Assembly: GCA_004802705.1 (NCBI GenBank)
Contig: SGPL01000084.1
Coordinates: forward strand, 18,212-82,211
Reading direction: 5' to 3'
DNA: 64,000 bases
Origin: Bondarzewia mesenterica
Lineage: Eukaryota; Basidiomycota; Agaricomycetes; Russulales; Bondarzewiaceae
The translations under genes and the position numbers were made by a program. Position 1 is the stretch's first letter, and the number at the start of each line of letters is the position of its first letter. Positions 24,053-35,663 of this stretch are shown one piece after another. The notes beneath the pieces were generated by a model. It worked only from the letters and a program-made list of their open reading frames with translations, searched no databases and was not told the DNA's origin.

Positions 24053-26218
24053 ATGTCCGTCAACCCGCTTCCCGTCCCCCCTCGTCCCCAAGACCTCTAC
24101 NACGACGTCCCCCACCCTCCCCCGATCCCGCCTCTGCCGGCTGACTTCAAGTACGANCAAGACCCGTACGTCTCCGCCCCGCACCTGGAAGACCCGCTCG
24201 TCGCGCCTCGCCCACACAAAATCACACCCGACGTGCCCGCAGACGTGCGTCGGATGCAATCCATGTGTTGGCCGTCCACTGACGCTTCCTTTTGATCAGA
24301 TGGCGCGCAACCTCGACAACGAGGTCTCGCTCGCACTGCCACGCCCGACTTCTGACTATCACCGACTGCCCTCTCCCGCACCGCCGCCACCTGCCGCACA
24401 CGTAAACCACAACCCCGGCTTCGCCTTTTCCGTTCCAGCCCAGGGCCGCGCCGCTTCGCCTCTCCCACCGCCCCAGGGCTCCTCTTGGTCTCCTTGGAAC
24501 ATTTCCCAGTCCTCTCCTCCTCCCCAACCAACTCAATCGCACCCATCGCCTCCCATGGCCGGCTACGATTCCCTCCCAGCCTCCATGGGATCGCTCTCGA
24601 TCAACCATCCTCCTCAACGTCGACCCACTGACGGCCCCCAATCGCTCACAGCACCCCTCCCCACCGTCGCCTCTCTCTCCGCCGCCCTCTCTGCCGTCCA
24701 AAACCCCGCAGGCGACCCCGCTTCCAAACTCTCCTGGTGTCGCGACGTCCTCTCCCTAGTCGATCGCATCCAATCCTCCACCAACCCTGCCAGCGCCGCC
24801 TCCGACGCCCCGCCCGTCCGGCCCCGTCCACCTCCCCGATCAAGCCCTCAACGCCCTCGTCCAAGTCGCCGTCCCNCTCGTCGTCCAGCTCGCCAACCCN
24901 CAACCGCCCCCAGCCCAGCTCCCACCCTACGTCGCCGAAGCGATCTACCATCGCGCCAACTTTGCCGCGACGGGCGCCTTTCCCCAGTTCGTCCAGCTCA
25001 ACCCGCGCACCGCCTTTCGTGACTATGAGCGTGCCGCCCGCGCCGGCCTCTACGCGGGCTGGTTCAAACTCGGACGCGACTATGAGAACTTCGGCGACAT
25101 CGCCCACGCCAGGGACTGCTTCGAGCGGGGCGTCAAGTACAACAACGAGAGCTGCCTCTACGTGCGTCGTCGTCCGCTGTTTGTTGTTCACCGCTGACCC
25201 GACTCGAACGCAGCGCATGGGCATGGCACACCTGATGGGCCAGCTCGGCCTCCCCGCCAACCCCGAAGCCGCCCTTCCCTTCCTTCAACGTGCCNCGACC
25301 CTCGCGACCGTCGAAGTCCCCCAACCCGCNTACGTCTACGGCCTGCTCCTCCTCTCCGAGTTCTCCCACGTCACCATCCCGCCCCACCTCTTCACGCCCT
25401 ACCNNCCCCCCGGGCNGCACCCGCGAGGGCGAAGCCCGCCGCCACCTCGAACGCGCCGCGTACCTCAACTTCGCGCCCGCNCAGTACAAGCTGGGGCACG
25501 CGTACGAGTTTGCGCAGCCGCCGTTCCCGTTCGACGCGCTCCTCAGCGTGCAGTACTACTCGCTCGCCAGCCAGCAGGGCGAGATCGAGGCGGACATGGC
25601 GCTCAGCAAGTGGTTCTTGTGCGGCGCCGAAGGGAGCTTCGACAAGGACGAGGCGCTGGCGTTCACGTTTTGCGGAAAAGGCGGCCAGGAAGGGCCTCCC
25701 GAGCGCGGAGTTTGCCATGGGGTATTACATGGAGGTCGGCGTGGGCGGATCCAAGGACCTCGACGCGGCGAGAAAGTGGTACACCCGGGTCTGTCTTTTT
25801 TGTTTCGTTTTTGGGTCGTCCTGTCATCCGGCACGTCCACTGACGTCGTTTTGCAGGCCGCGCAGCACGGCAACGCCGACGCGACGGAACGTCTGAGCGC
25901 GCTCGACCAAGCGCAAGCGCTCTCCCGCCAGGAACANGACACCCTCACCGAGACGACCCTCGTCNGCAAACGCACNCAGGCNAAACAGCGCTCTGACGCG
26001 CGCGGCGGCAGATCCTCGATGCACGGCGACGGCTCCCAGATCGTGGCCAACATCCACAAGAACTCCCTCGCACAGCGTCCCGCACAGAGAATGAACCCCG
26101 CGCCCGTGCCCACCTCGGGAGCACCTCCGCGCCCACATCCGTCCCGCCATCATCACCGCGCCGCATCGAGATGGTCCCCATGGTGCAGTTCGTGGATATT
26201 GCAGACAGCCGTGTGTAG
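24053..26218 (+). CDS. Sel1-repeat protein, chitin synthase regulator (Chs4/Skt5-like)
   Basis: Exons are 24053-24244, 24300-25161, 25214-25788 and 25857-26218. The first ~270 residues are Pro-rich and disordered. Tandem Sel1-like helical repeats follow: AFRDYERAARAGLYAGWFKLG, the GMAHLMG-led unit, the REGEARRHLERAAYLNF unit, ALSVQYYSLAS-type, and ARKGLPSAEFAMGYYMEVGV then DLDAARKWYTR. It ends with RRIEMVPMVQFVDIADSRV. Proteins with this layout activate or localise chitin synthase at sites of wall growth. Nine-plus Ns and at least four frame switches interrupt the coding frame: about 24815-24835, the N cluster at 25404-25417, the T-run at 25668-25671 and about 26117. All flanking sequence is well conserved, so I read these as sequence errors rather than decay. 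Confidence 0.8.
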
Positions 26219-27104
26219 GGGAGGGGGAGCAGGAGGGTCCTGAGGTTGTATTTAAGGCTCTGTCTTCAGAAATATAACCATTTATTCTATTGGGTTTCAC
26301 ATTCATTGGTTGGTCATTTCTGAACTGTCCGACAAGTTCATTTCAACTTGCAACATCGTGAAATTCACCTTGTAAATAGACAAATGTATGGAGTTAAATT
26401 CACCTCCATTAGCAGTTGAGAATCACCCCGGACGAGTAGTTAAAATCACCTGTCACACGGAAGGGATTGCCAACTGATTGCGAGGTGCGTTTCATCCGTT
26501 AAACAGTCTGCTTTTTGCTAAAATTGACCGGGTGAAACAGGACATTAAAAAGGCGAACTTCACCCGTTTCAAAGCAACTGTCATACAGGTGATATTCACA
26601 ATTGTTGAGTGAAAGTAATCTATTTGATGGATTATGATTCCTCATATTCCGGGTGATCAGCCAGGTGATATTCACCCCTTTCGGACTACATAGTGACCTA
26701 CACAGAAGACAGTCGTTCTGTGTTAAGGAATAGGCCTTATCGCGGACGGCGTCCACTTTTTATATATAAAAGTGACCGGCACTACTTAGAATCGACATCA
26801 TAGGAATCCTGTCAATGTGGATGCCATCGTGTCGACGTCGACGGCGGTCCCACTCCTCGTCGCACCCCGGGCCCCAGCGCGAACGACGTCTCGAACGGCA
26901 GCTTGACCTATGTACCGCCGAAGTTCTTGTCGCGAGATATTCTAGACCCATTCGGGCGGTCCACAGGTTGTCACGAAGCGTTTTTTGTACCGTTCGTCCG
27001 ACTCGACGCACATACATATTCAATATTGTACGCGCGTATGTGCTTGGACGATACGTTATCCGCCATCAACGTGAGCTCCGGTCTCATTCGTCTTGGACTG
27101 CATA
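26219..27104. other. AT-rich interval with recurrent TTCACC motifs
   Basis: Between about 26345 and 26690 the hexamer TTCACC or AATCACC/GGTGAA recurs at least eight times in both orientations, including GGTGATATTCACC at about 26672. A near-perfect palindrome around TATATA lies at about 26755-26775. No coding frame is recognised. The base composition is clearly more AT-rich than the flanking genes. Confidence 0.4.
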
Positions 27105-27782
27105 CAGTGTAGGACCGTCAAAACGAACACCCCTATCAAAACGAACACCCTACAGTATTTCACTCGCTGCTTGCTTTTCTGTCCAGAAAAAAATATGACA
27201 ATTGAGATAACAATACCAACTAAGACCTAGCCAAGAATTAGAGTGATCCATGAGGTATTGATATAGCTATCAACAGATATATGTCTGTTTTGAAACGACA
27301 CTCATGCTAAGCACATCCTTCCCAAATTGGTTGCTTATGTGAGCTCTGTGGTCATGTGATAGTGTATTGATAGTGTGCCTTACAATCAACAAAACCTGCA
27401 TTCTATCACTGGTCTTTAGTTGCTGGGGTATTCAAAACAACATTGGAGGGAATGGGATGGGTTCAGATAATAATACAAAGGAGCCAGACAGCAGTGTTGA
27501 TGAGGAAGAGGACAATTAGGCATACATGTCTGATTATGTAAGTTGAACCACACACGGCTGCTGCGGCATGTGTTCGTTTTGGTGGGGTGTGCCACAACCT
27601 GCCACCCTCGCTCATTTTCTGAACACCTTACGCATCTATAGTTTTCTTACTGCATATCTTTTTTCTAGAATACTTTACATATGTATAATTTGATTGTTCA
27701 AATTTTTTTCCCATTTTGAAGTGGAAGAAAATATTCTAGCCTGCTCACAAATTTGGGTGTTCGTTTTGACGGTCCTATACTG
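27105..27782. mobile_element. Non-autonomous TA-target transposable element (MITE, Tc1/mariner-pogo type)
   Basis: Terminal inverted repeats of about 28 bp match at 27105-27132 and 27755-27782. Both begin CAGTRTAGGACC reading inward and differ at about one position. They are flanked by TA on each side (27103-27104 and 27783-27784), the target-site duplication of Tc1/mariner-like elements. Part of the repeat (caaaacgaacaccc) occurs again just inside the left end at about 27137-27151, with a related copy at about 27570. An internal plus-strand frame ends in NNTKEPDSSVDEEEDN and a stop near 27519, which looks like the acidic tail of a transposase. No catalytic domain is present, so the element would need a transposase supplied in trans. 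Total length is 678 bp. Confidence 0.75.
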
Positions 27783-27888
27783 TAAATGATAACGGTCTTG
27801 AAATGAACGAAGCCTGTCTTACGCTAGGGTTAAGGTCATCTCTACATCTGAGGACACGAGCAAGGCAACATCAAAGTCCGCAACAACA

Positions 27889-29310
27889 ATGTCCACCTAT
27901 GCTGGTCGTCACCACTCTCCTTCAACCTTCTCTTCTCCTGCGTCTACCACCCTCTTCAGAAGATTGACATGGGAAGGTACAGTGCCTCTTGAAATCCGCG
28001 TCGACTCGAAGGAGCTGCCCGCCAACAGCAATCGGGGACTTGAATGCTACTTTCTCCAAGCTCCCAGAGTCAGCTATCTTCCGCTGCTTGTACCAGAGAT
28101 CAAGCGATTCTTGATGGATATCGTCTTTGACGAGGAGGCTGCGAAGATGTTAAAGGAGGAGGATTGGTGGTTCGAGAGTGAGGACGGCAGTCTCCTCAAG
28201 TGGTTTGTCCTTCTCGTTCATGGGTGCCTCCTCCACGTCATTTCTTCCTGCCTACAGGCACTGGTCGATAGGCCTCATATACGATAGTCACATCATCGCC
28301 TCCTCCATCAGGCCATCGCCATCCACATCTGCCCTACAATCCGTCCCTCTCCGCCTTATCCTCCACCTCGCTTCTCCTCCGACAGACAAGCTTCTGCTGG
28401 CGCCCAGCCCTGAGGCGTGTAAGCAGGCTTTCATGGGTCAGCTCAAAGAAGCTGACTTTTTGAGGTGGGGCAACACCAAGCGCATGACCGGGCTGCGCAA
28501 GGCAGAGCAGGACGGCATCTGGGAAGGCATCAAGGAGCGTAAGTCGCCTCATCTCAACGCCCCTCCCAGATCAATCAAATTACAACCATATATGTATTGT
28601 CACTGATGCTTCGCCCCGGCCTTCTCTATCCTATTCAATTGCCACCGTGGGACCCTGCAGACAACTTTGATGACTATTGGCGCGTAGCATTCAAAGTCAC
28701 GCCCACCGCGGCGCCTCTGCGGCCCAACTCGCCGCCAGTGCCGCCCTCGTCTGCGTCACTGCACACGCGTCCCCCCTCGGCAGATCCCCAGGGAATGCCT
28801 GACCGCGACGGCGCCTACAGCGTCCGTAGTGTGCCCGTCAGGGTGTATCTCCCAGACGGACCAGTGATGCAAGACCTCGTCCCTCCTCTATTAGAAGACG
28901 GTGAGTCCGGTTCACTCGTACCACCTGTCCTAGTAATATGCTCGGGCATCGGCACCGAGTCCACCACACACCTTCCCCCACCACACGCGCGGTAAACCCC
29001 CTTTTCCCCTTCTCCCCACACTTCCCCGGTGCCGTGTCGATCATGATTATATTGATGTTGAATTGCTCACCTCATGCAAATCGCAGGTTCCCCGAACATT
29101 CTTGCCGAATTCCTCTCTCAGCGCCTGCCATTGCTGTTCCCCATCCCGTCGCCCTCTGCCCCTGTACCGCGCAACCTCGCATACGCGGTCGTCCAGGGAG
29201 TCCTCGCGCCTCCTGAGGCCGAGATGGCTTGGCTCGGCGCCTGCATGGCTGGCGCGGATGGCTGGGTCAATATTTGCATCGGCCTCTTGCGCGACCCGTC
29301 GGCGCGTTAG
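27889..29310 (+). CDS. atg5: Autophagy protein Atg5
   Basis: Exons 27889-28202, 28258-28538, 28661-28900 and 29087-29310 sum to 353 codons. The N-terminal ubiquitin-like part reads TWEGTVPLEIRVDSKELP and LECYFLQAPRVSYLPLLVPEI. The helix-rich centre has SPEACKQAFMGQLKEADFLRW and KRMTGLRKAEQDGIWEGIKE; the KxFMxxLKEAD segment holds the Lys that is conjugated to Atg12 in the family. The second ubiquitin-like domain reads SVPVRVYLPDG and ends in WLGACMAGADGWVNICI. Atg5 joins Atg12 and Atg16 to drive Atg8 lipidation on the phagophore. All junctions are GT-AG and in phase. Intron 3 (186 nt) is longer than the others. Length is normal for fungi. Confidence 0.95.
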
Positions 29311-32196
29311 AGCGAGCTCAAACTTTCGTGATGCTTGTACTTACTTGAAGACGCTTGTATTGCATATTTGTCTTTTTCCTACGGTGGATCTGTCAGTTTA
29401 GCGTTCTGGTGGGATTTCCCTAATAATAATAATACCAATTATACCGGCGCACCGCCACATCGTTATCTTTGTAATTGTTCCTCGTGCATGGGCGCACACT
29501 TCAGTCTGCGTATGGAAATTCGTCGGCCGATTTGGATGAGCGTTTCTTGCAAGACGCTTGATCGCTCGGCGCTCAGCGCTCGTGGTGCGTACTTGGTGAC
29601 CCGGGAGCAGGGCGCTAGTCTCCGTCGTCCCACTGCTGAGCACACAGACCCATCGTGGCATTGCTGCAGAGACCCGGCCAACAGCGTCAATTCTAGCGTT
29701 CCTTTCATACAAAAATACAGGGCTATCACTTGTGTGCATTTTTAGATGCACCGTACAAGTTCGTACCAGCAGTAGGCCGGTCAAAGGCGGCGATCGTGGC
29801 AAAGAGTATCGGCGTTTCGCATCCTCCAACCAGCCGACATTGGAAAAAAAAATATCTTGCTTCGACACGGCTCGATACGATGTAGGAGTGTTTCACATTC
29901 TCAGGTTGATGATGCGCGGTGCTTAATGTACGCCATTTAAGAAACCCAAACGACCGCCCATCCCACACTTGGAGTTGCGTGCTAAGTAAGAAAATATGCG
30001 TTGCTGACGCGGAGGGGGGAGGGTGATTAAGCAGACATATTTGCGTGTGTCGGTGAAAACGGACTGATAGTGCTTCTGGCTTGCGTTGTGATGCATCAGG
30101 AATGATTGCTTGCTTGAGAATTGGCCAAGTGACATTAGTGACGGGCTGTGCAAGTGGGTATCTGAGGATCATCTTCTGACCCGCTGTCGATCCCGCGGTG
30201 ACGTGACAAGGAATCCTCTAGGAAAGAAAAGAAGACGGGTTGATATTGAGATGTGTGTGTGAACCCACAGAAATCTGTGCTCGGGCTTGGAAAGCTTTGC
30301 CTTCGGCTCGAGTCACGGGTCCACACGGCTGTCGTATCGTTTTTGGGCTGGCTGGTGGGATCTGCGCTTGGAGGAGGCTCGGAGTCGTGCGGCGTTCGTG
30401 GCCGTGCCGCCGATTGCCTTGCGCGTGTACTGCTTCTGCTACCCCATGCAGTCGGAAGCAACCTGCGAGGGAAACAAAGAAGGAACGAACGGTCTGAAGA
30501 TCGTCTTGGACATCAAGCGGCGTGCTGGTGCCTAAGAAAAGAAAACAGTGCATACGCATTGCTTGCTTGTGACCACAGGAGGGCATGCGGCATCCTGCAG
30601 GATTCCATTGCATCACATAGCATAATCGATTGAAGCTATGCCCAGCGCGGTGCGGGACCAGGGGAGGGGGTAGGGCATCCTAGGATGCTCCAGAATCAGA
30701 GATACAATTGGGATATCGGGTAGCGTAGGGTTATGGAACATGGAGATAATGCAGTACATACAGCCAGACGATTCGCCGCTCGCTGCAGCCGGAATTATGG
30801 GGTTGCATGTGAGATTTTGATGGTTTCAGAGAGCAGTGGGGGGAACCTAACTTCTCCGCCGATTTGAAGCTGCCATGTGATCGCCATTGATTGTAATGCT
30901 TAGTATTCCAATATCATGTCTTTGAGCCTCCAACGGACAAATCGGACATGATATAAGACGTTGAAGTAGGCCGTTTCTACAGGTCGAGATAACTTGGATG
31001 AGGCGTCTAGAATCACGAGTATCATTGGACAGAGCAGGTCAAGCTGAGAGAACACGCTTCATCGACTTTAAGGTATGAGAATCCCTCGTGGAGCGTCTGC
31101 TTCATCTTGATAAAGCGGAACAACTACCTTCTGCTTTGTTCGCAAGGTTTGCCTGTGGGAGATAAGGGCTCCATTGAAGCTTCAGCATGACTGAAGCTGA
31201 GGTCCGTGGACATGCTTATTCCAAATTTGGTACGTGGATCTCCTGACGCGTGATCGCGGCACGTGGATACGCACCGTGGGCGCGAAGCAACTGCAGTCTT
31301 GCAGAAGCGACAGGGAACCAAACGTGAAAGAAGGAAAGAAGAAGAAACTAGCTCAAATGAACTGAGGAATTGCCAGTTCAGGAACATACACGGTACAACC
31401 TGCAGGTACCTCTTATCAACCTGTCAAGTTAGCACGCATTCAACAAGATCTACAGGGACCGGTACTACTCTTATAGACTCCGAATGCATGGCAGGCCCAT
31501 CGTGCTCAAGCAAAGCAAGTGCAGATTGTCTCTGGCCCTACGCGGGATAACCTCGCCGTCTTCTTGGCCAATGAATTAATGAGTGGATGTGTCGGTGGGG
31601 ACCCGCCCACTGGCATCCCATTTCATAATTCCATGCTCGAGACTGACGTCGACAGCTTCTTCCATCCCCATATACCCAGTGACACAAAGCCGATCAAAAA
31701 CAAATGGAGCAAGCAAAAGCTAAGTTACCCGCGATCAAGGTCAGTATGTTTACCCAGCACATGTACAACTGTGTATTTACTTAATTTACAACACCACAAC
31801 ATTAAGGTACGCTCGAACGTGTCCATACAGTATACATTGTGTACAGAGATCATTAGAACGATGCGCGAGACGGTACTACGGACTATGTAGAAATAGAAAC
31901 GGATGAGGTTCACAGGACGGGTCAACAGATAATATGAAATTCAAAGCTGAACTAATTCCAGGAAGCGAGCGATATATGTATGCAGCAAGTACAAAGGAAG
32001 GAAGAAACACGAACGACGACATGATGGAGTTTCAAAATGATCCATGAGTCCTCGACCGCCACGACGGCGGACCATTAAAACGAGTGATCTAGATAGCTAT
32101 ATGGTAAGTATGCTGTAGTGGAGGTATTAGGGTGCACTTTCGTTGGCGCCTCAGCGCGCGTACGGACTGGGGCTCGATCCGGGGTGAACTGTGGAT
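29311..32196. other. Long interval with no supportable gene
   Basis: A short AAT repeat is at about 29421-29434. On the minus strand a 108-codon frame (30135-30461) is Ser/Pro-rich and acidic near its end (RGIDSGSEDDPQIP) and could be a small disordered protein, but it has no recognised domain or certain start. The rest shows only short frames on both strands. The stretch 31900-32196 is the 3' flank of the Zn2Cys6 gene. Confidence 0.3.
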
Positions 32197-33782
32197 TCAG
32201 AAACGCGCGGTGGTCAGCAAGAATTTTTCGATACAGCTCGTAGGGACGCACGGGTGCTCGCTATCTGCTGGATCCGGGCTACCGACCCCCCCGGTCTCAC
32301 GGAGCATGACCCTCTCCCGCTCACTCGATGCGGACACGGTGGAGACGCTGACATCATTCGACGACAATCCGAGGTTGAACGCCATCTTCGTCGCCATCTG
32401 AAAGACTTTTGTGTCGGAAATTATTACAGGAAGGAAGGAGCATCTGTGCTCACCTGGCTAAATTCTATGCAACCTGCGAGATGTAAGTCGCAAGATTGAC
32501 AATCGCGGATGGCAGAAATGGGGAAACACTCACCTGTAGTCCGTCCCGCCTTGTAGTCTGTCCAAAATATGATGATCACGGCGTGCAGTATCTCGACGTA
32601 GGAGGGTTGAGATGCGGCGCCAAGGAGACGCTAGGGAGGCATGAGGGATCAGACATGAATAAGCTGACAGTGAACGCGTCTGTGAGACTTGCCTTGGCAA
32701 GATTACAATATGTGTCAGACACACTCGGCGCTCCCCGTGTCAGTATCTCCGCACACGACGAGTGTCTGCATGCAGGGTGTTAGCAAGAAGAAGAGGGTCG
32801 ATGGCCGCGAGGCAAGAAGAACTTACCGAGCGCTGAGCGCGGCGATGCTGTTCGCTAGCAGCGGGGAAAGTGTGCCATTGTAAACCCGCCTGGAGATGTC
32901 GTCGTACTGGAGGAACGGAAAGTTGCGCCCGAACTGCTCGAAGAACGTGCTCAGTAGGGGGGCCATGAGGGTCGGGTGGGGCAGATTGGGCTGTCGGGGA
33001 TCGAACAAGCCCGTGGATGATGAGGAAGCGCGGCTTGTGTAGGACGTGGGCGCGTCCTGCGGGAGCCCAGTAGGGAGCGCGGAGGACGAGTAGGAAGGAT
33101 AGTCGGACGTAGAGCTGCTAGGGTACGAGAGTGGCGAGGATACGTAATGCTGTCTGGGCATGCCGCGTCTGGTGTGAGGCGTGCCGAAGACAAAGACGAA
33201 GAAAGAAAGAAAAAGGACGGTGTGGAAGTACTTACCTGTCGTACGCGGACCGCTGGACGTCTGCCTCTGGCGCAAACCAGGTGTCGGGTGTCGTGTGCGC
33301 GTAGGGAGCTGGGGAGTGAGATGAATATCGCGATTGGTGGACAGGGTCCAGACCAGACGGTTGAGCGCTACCGGGGTACCAACCGTGGCCGTCCGGTGAT
33401 GAGCCGTCGTAGTTGTTGTGAGGGTAGGACGAGCTTTCTCCCTGACCCACGCTGGGGGTCGATGACCGTCGACTGTGCGCGGATGAGGGACCGGCGGTGG
33501 CGCCGGTAACGATACGGCTGCGCTCTGCAAAGTAACGCTCTCTATCTCGGAACTGACAATCGATATTGGCGGAATCGCACGCCTCGCACTTGCCGTTGTC
33601 GGTCTTGAGCTGTGTGCATTTTATCTTTTTGAGACGACTGGGAGGGAGAGGTGAAATTGCGGTGCAAGAGAAAGAGAGCGGGAGGGTGCGGACCAGTTAT
33701 CGCAAGAAGTGACGAGCCTCGGACGTTTCTTTTGTGCCTGGTTGAGATGGGGGGATTCGAGAACGAAACGGAGGTTGTCCAT
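32197..33782 (-). CDS. Zn2Cys6 transcription factor, apparently C-terminally short
   Basis: Exons 33782-33694, 33637-33236, 33168-32827, 32765-32693, 32630-32534, 32473-32454 and 32397-32197 sum to 408 codons. Residues 22-52 hold the binuclear zinc cluster, CDNCRLKKIKC then KCEACDSANIDC, with spacing CX2CX6CX9CX2CX6C. A Ser/Tyr-rich linker follows, then the start of the fungal transcription factor domain (PLLSTFFEQFGRNFPFLQYDD, SPLLANSIAALSAR, MATKMAFNLGLSS). The frame ends soon after RERVMLRET, where relatives continue for several hundred residues. The end follows a C7 run (32286-32292 on the plus strand), so a frameshift or true truncation is possible. Intron 4 begins with GC (32692) and exon 6 is 20 nt. 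It would act in the nucleus; targets are unknown. Confidence 0.82.
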
Positions 33783-35663
33783 GTAGAGGTGGGAGCGAGT
33801 ATAAGGAGTAGAGCAGACAAGTGGACTCAGAAGAGAGCAGGGGAGGAAAGCCCGGAAGTAAGACCAAAGGAAGATGATGACGAGGAAGCATTTTAAGGGA
33901 GAGAGTGGCAATCAGGCAAGCTAGATCTTGATCTGAGCGGAGGGCTGGGCTGGCTGGCGGAGTTGAGTTGATGTGTTTCCCAGCAAAACCGCAGCAAGTC
34001 GTAGGGACCATGTCCAATTTCTCCTTGCCTCCAGCATCAATCCGTACCTTGCGACCAGCCGCTTCAGATCCGACAGCCGCGGGCCACTGCAGCGGCACTC
34101 TCTTCGAACCGCAAACAATTCGACTAGCGTCCGGCGCTTTTCATCCAACCATCGGCACCCAAGCTTCAGCGACCCTTGGACTCGACTCAACGCCCTGACA
34201 AATCAGCATCAACCACTTGCCCATTTTTAGCTTCACAACAACCGACCCTTTCCGGTTTTACGTTGTCTCTCATTCACTGATCGGCCATTGTGCACTCTCC
34301 CCCTCCCACTGACAAACATGTCTGACTGAGTCTCCCCTCTCCAGTGACCGATTCTGTCATCACTCAACTAACAACATTCGCCACATCTCCCGCTCGGCCC
34401 TTCACCGCCTTCGGGCCCAGCCCCCCGATCTCGATGACTCGCGAAGCCCTTCGACAAACTCAAACAATGTATCAATAGAGTACATAACCAAAGTGATCTG
34501 CGGCTCCTGTTTCGTTCCGTTCGCCCTCGTCGCTGCTCTTCCTCATTGTCCCGCTCGCGTAAGTAGGAAAGTAGGAACAGCAGGAACACCCTCCGCCCGC
34601 TACCGTCAGCTGGCCGACTACCCCGTCTATCGACATTCACCGGCCTCCCACCGGGTTTACCGGCAACATTTTTATGTCCTCATCGTGTTCACTCAGTCAA
34701 CCGTAGATCTCGCCAGTCTCGGACGGCGCGATCCAATCTAAATTTTCGAGCCGTCGGGGGAACTGCCGTAATAAGCTCACGAACTACTATTACTGTACGT
34801 ATTTCGCAGGCGGCAGCAAAAGTACTTTATATCCGAGATTCTGCTAGCTCCTTACGAGCGTCGCGGAATGTATGCAATTCGCCAGATCGGCCGCGGCAGC
34901 CAGTTCAAGAATTTCCCATCGCAGTCTCGCAGATCATGTGCATCCTTCCATTTTGCTCCCAGTCGCGCTCAAAATCTATGTATGTTCAGAAACGAAACAT
35001 GTCTCGTTGAAGATCAAGAACGAGCGTCCCGTCTGTAGTTCTGAAATTCCGAATACGGTCTGTTGCTGTCTGTTGACCCACATTCCCATCTGGTCCCCGC
35101 CCTAGCTCATGCATGTGGGCCATCCGACCAGCAAGTACCCACCTCGCAGATCGGCGGGCATCGGCTCTCAAAAGCATCTCGTCGGCGATAAGCAACAAGC
35201 GTGCACGCACGATCGATCGAGGCCAGACGAAACGAATGTCCCTCCCATCACGGTGTAAATAGCGAATCGGGGAGTTCTCTGCTCATTCAGGCAGGACCTG
35301 AGGCCTCGCGAGCGGCAAAGATACGGTGCAGAAACGCTTGTTGGCCACGGGGAGACAAGCATGCATAGGACGACCCTTGACTTCGAGCTTCGACCTATGT
35401 AGCCTCGAGTTTAAGCCGTTCATGCGGAAGGCCGACAGGGATGCACAGGACGATGCGTGACTTGCGATATGTATACTTAGAAGTGATCGCAGTTCTCACT
35501 CGAGCGAGTCAATTGAAAAAAAACCCTCTGATCATTAGGTACCAACGAATGATATGTCACCAGTCCAGAACCTCCGAAATACGACAATGTGAAGACTCGT
35601 AAACTAAAGCCTCAACTGACCCCCTATGTACTGCGATACATGGACCTCAGGCACCCCACTCAA
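33783..35663. other. Interval with no supportable gene
   Basis: It contains the promoter side of the Zn2Cys6 gene (33783 onward) and the 3' flank of the SLC35C2-like transporter. Only short frames without domains are present. Confidence 0.35.
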
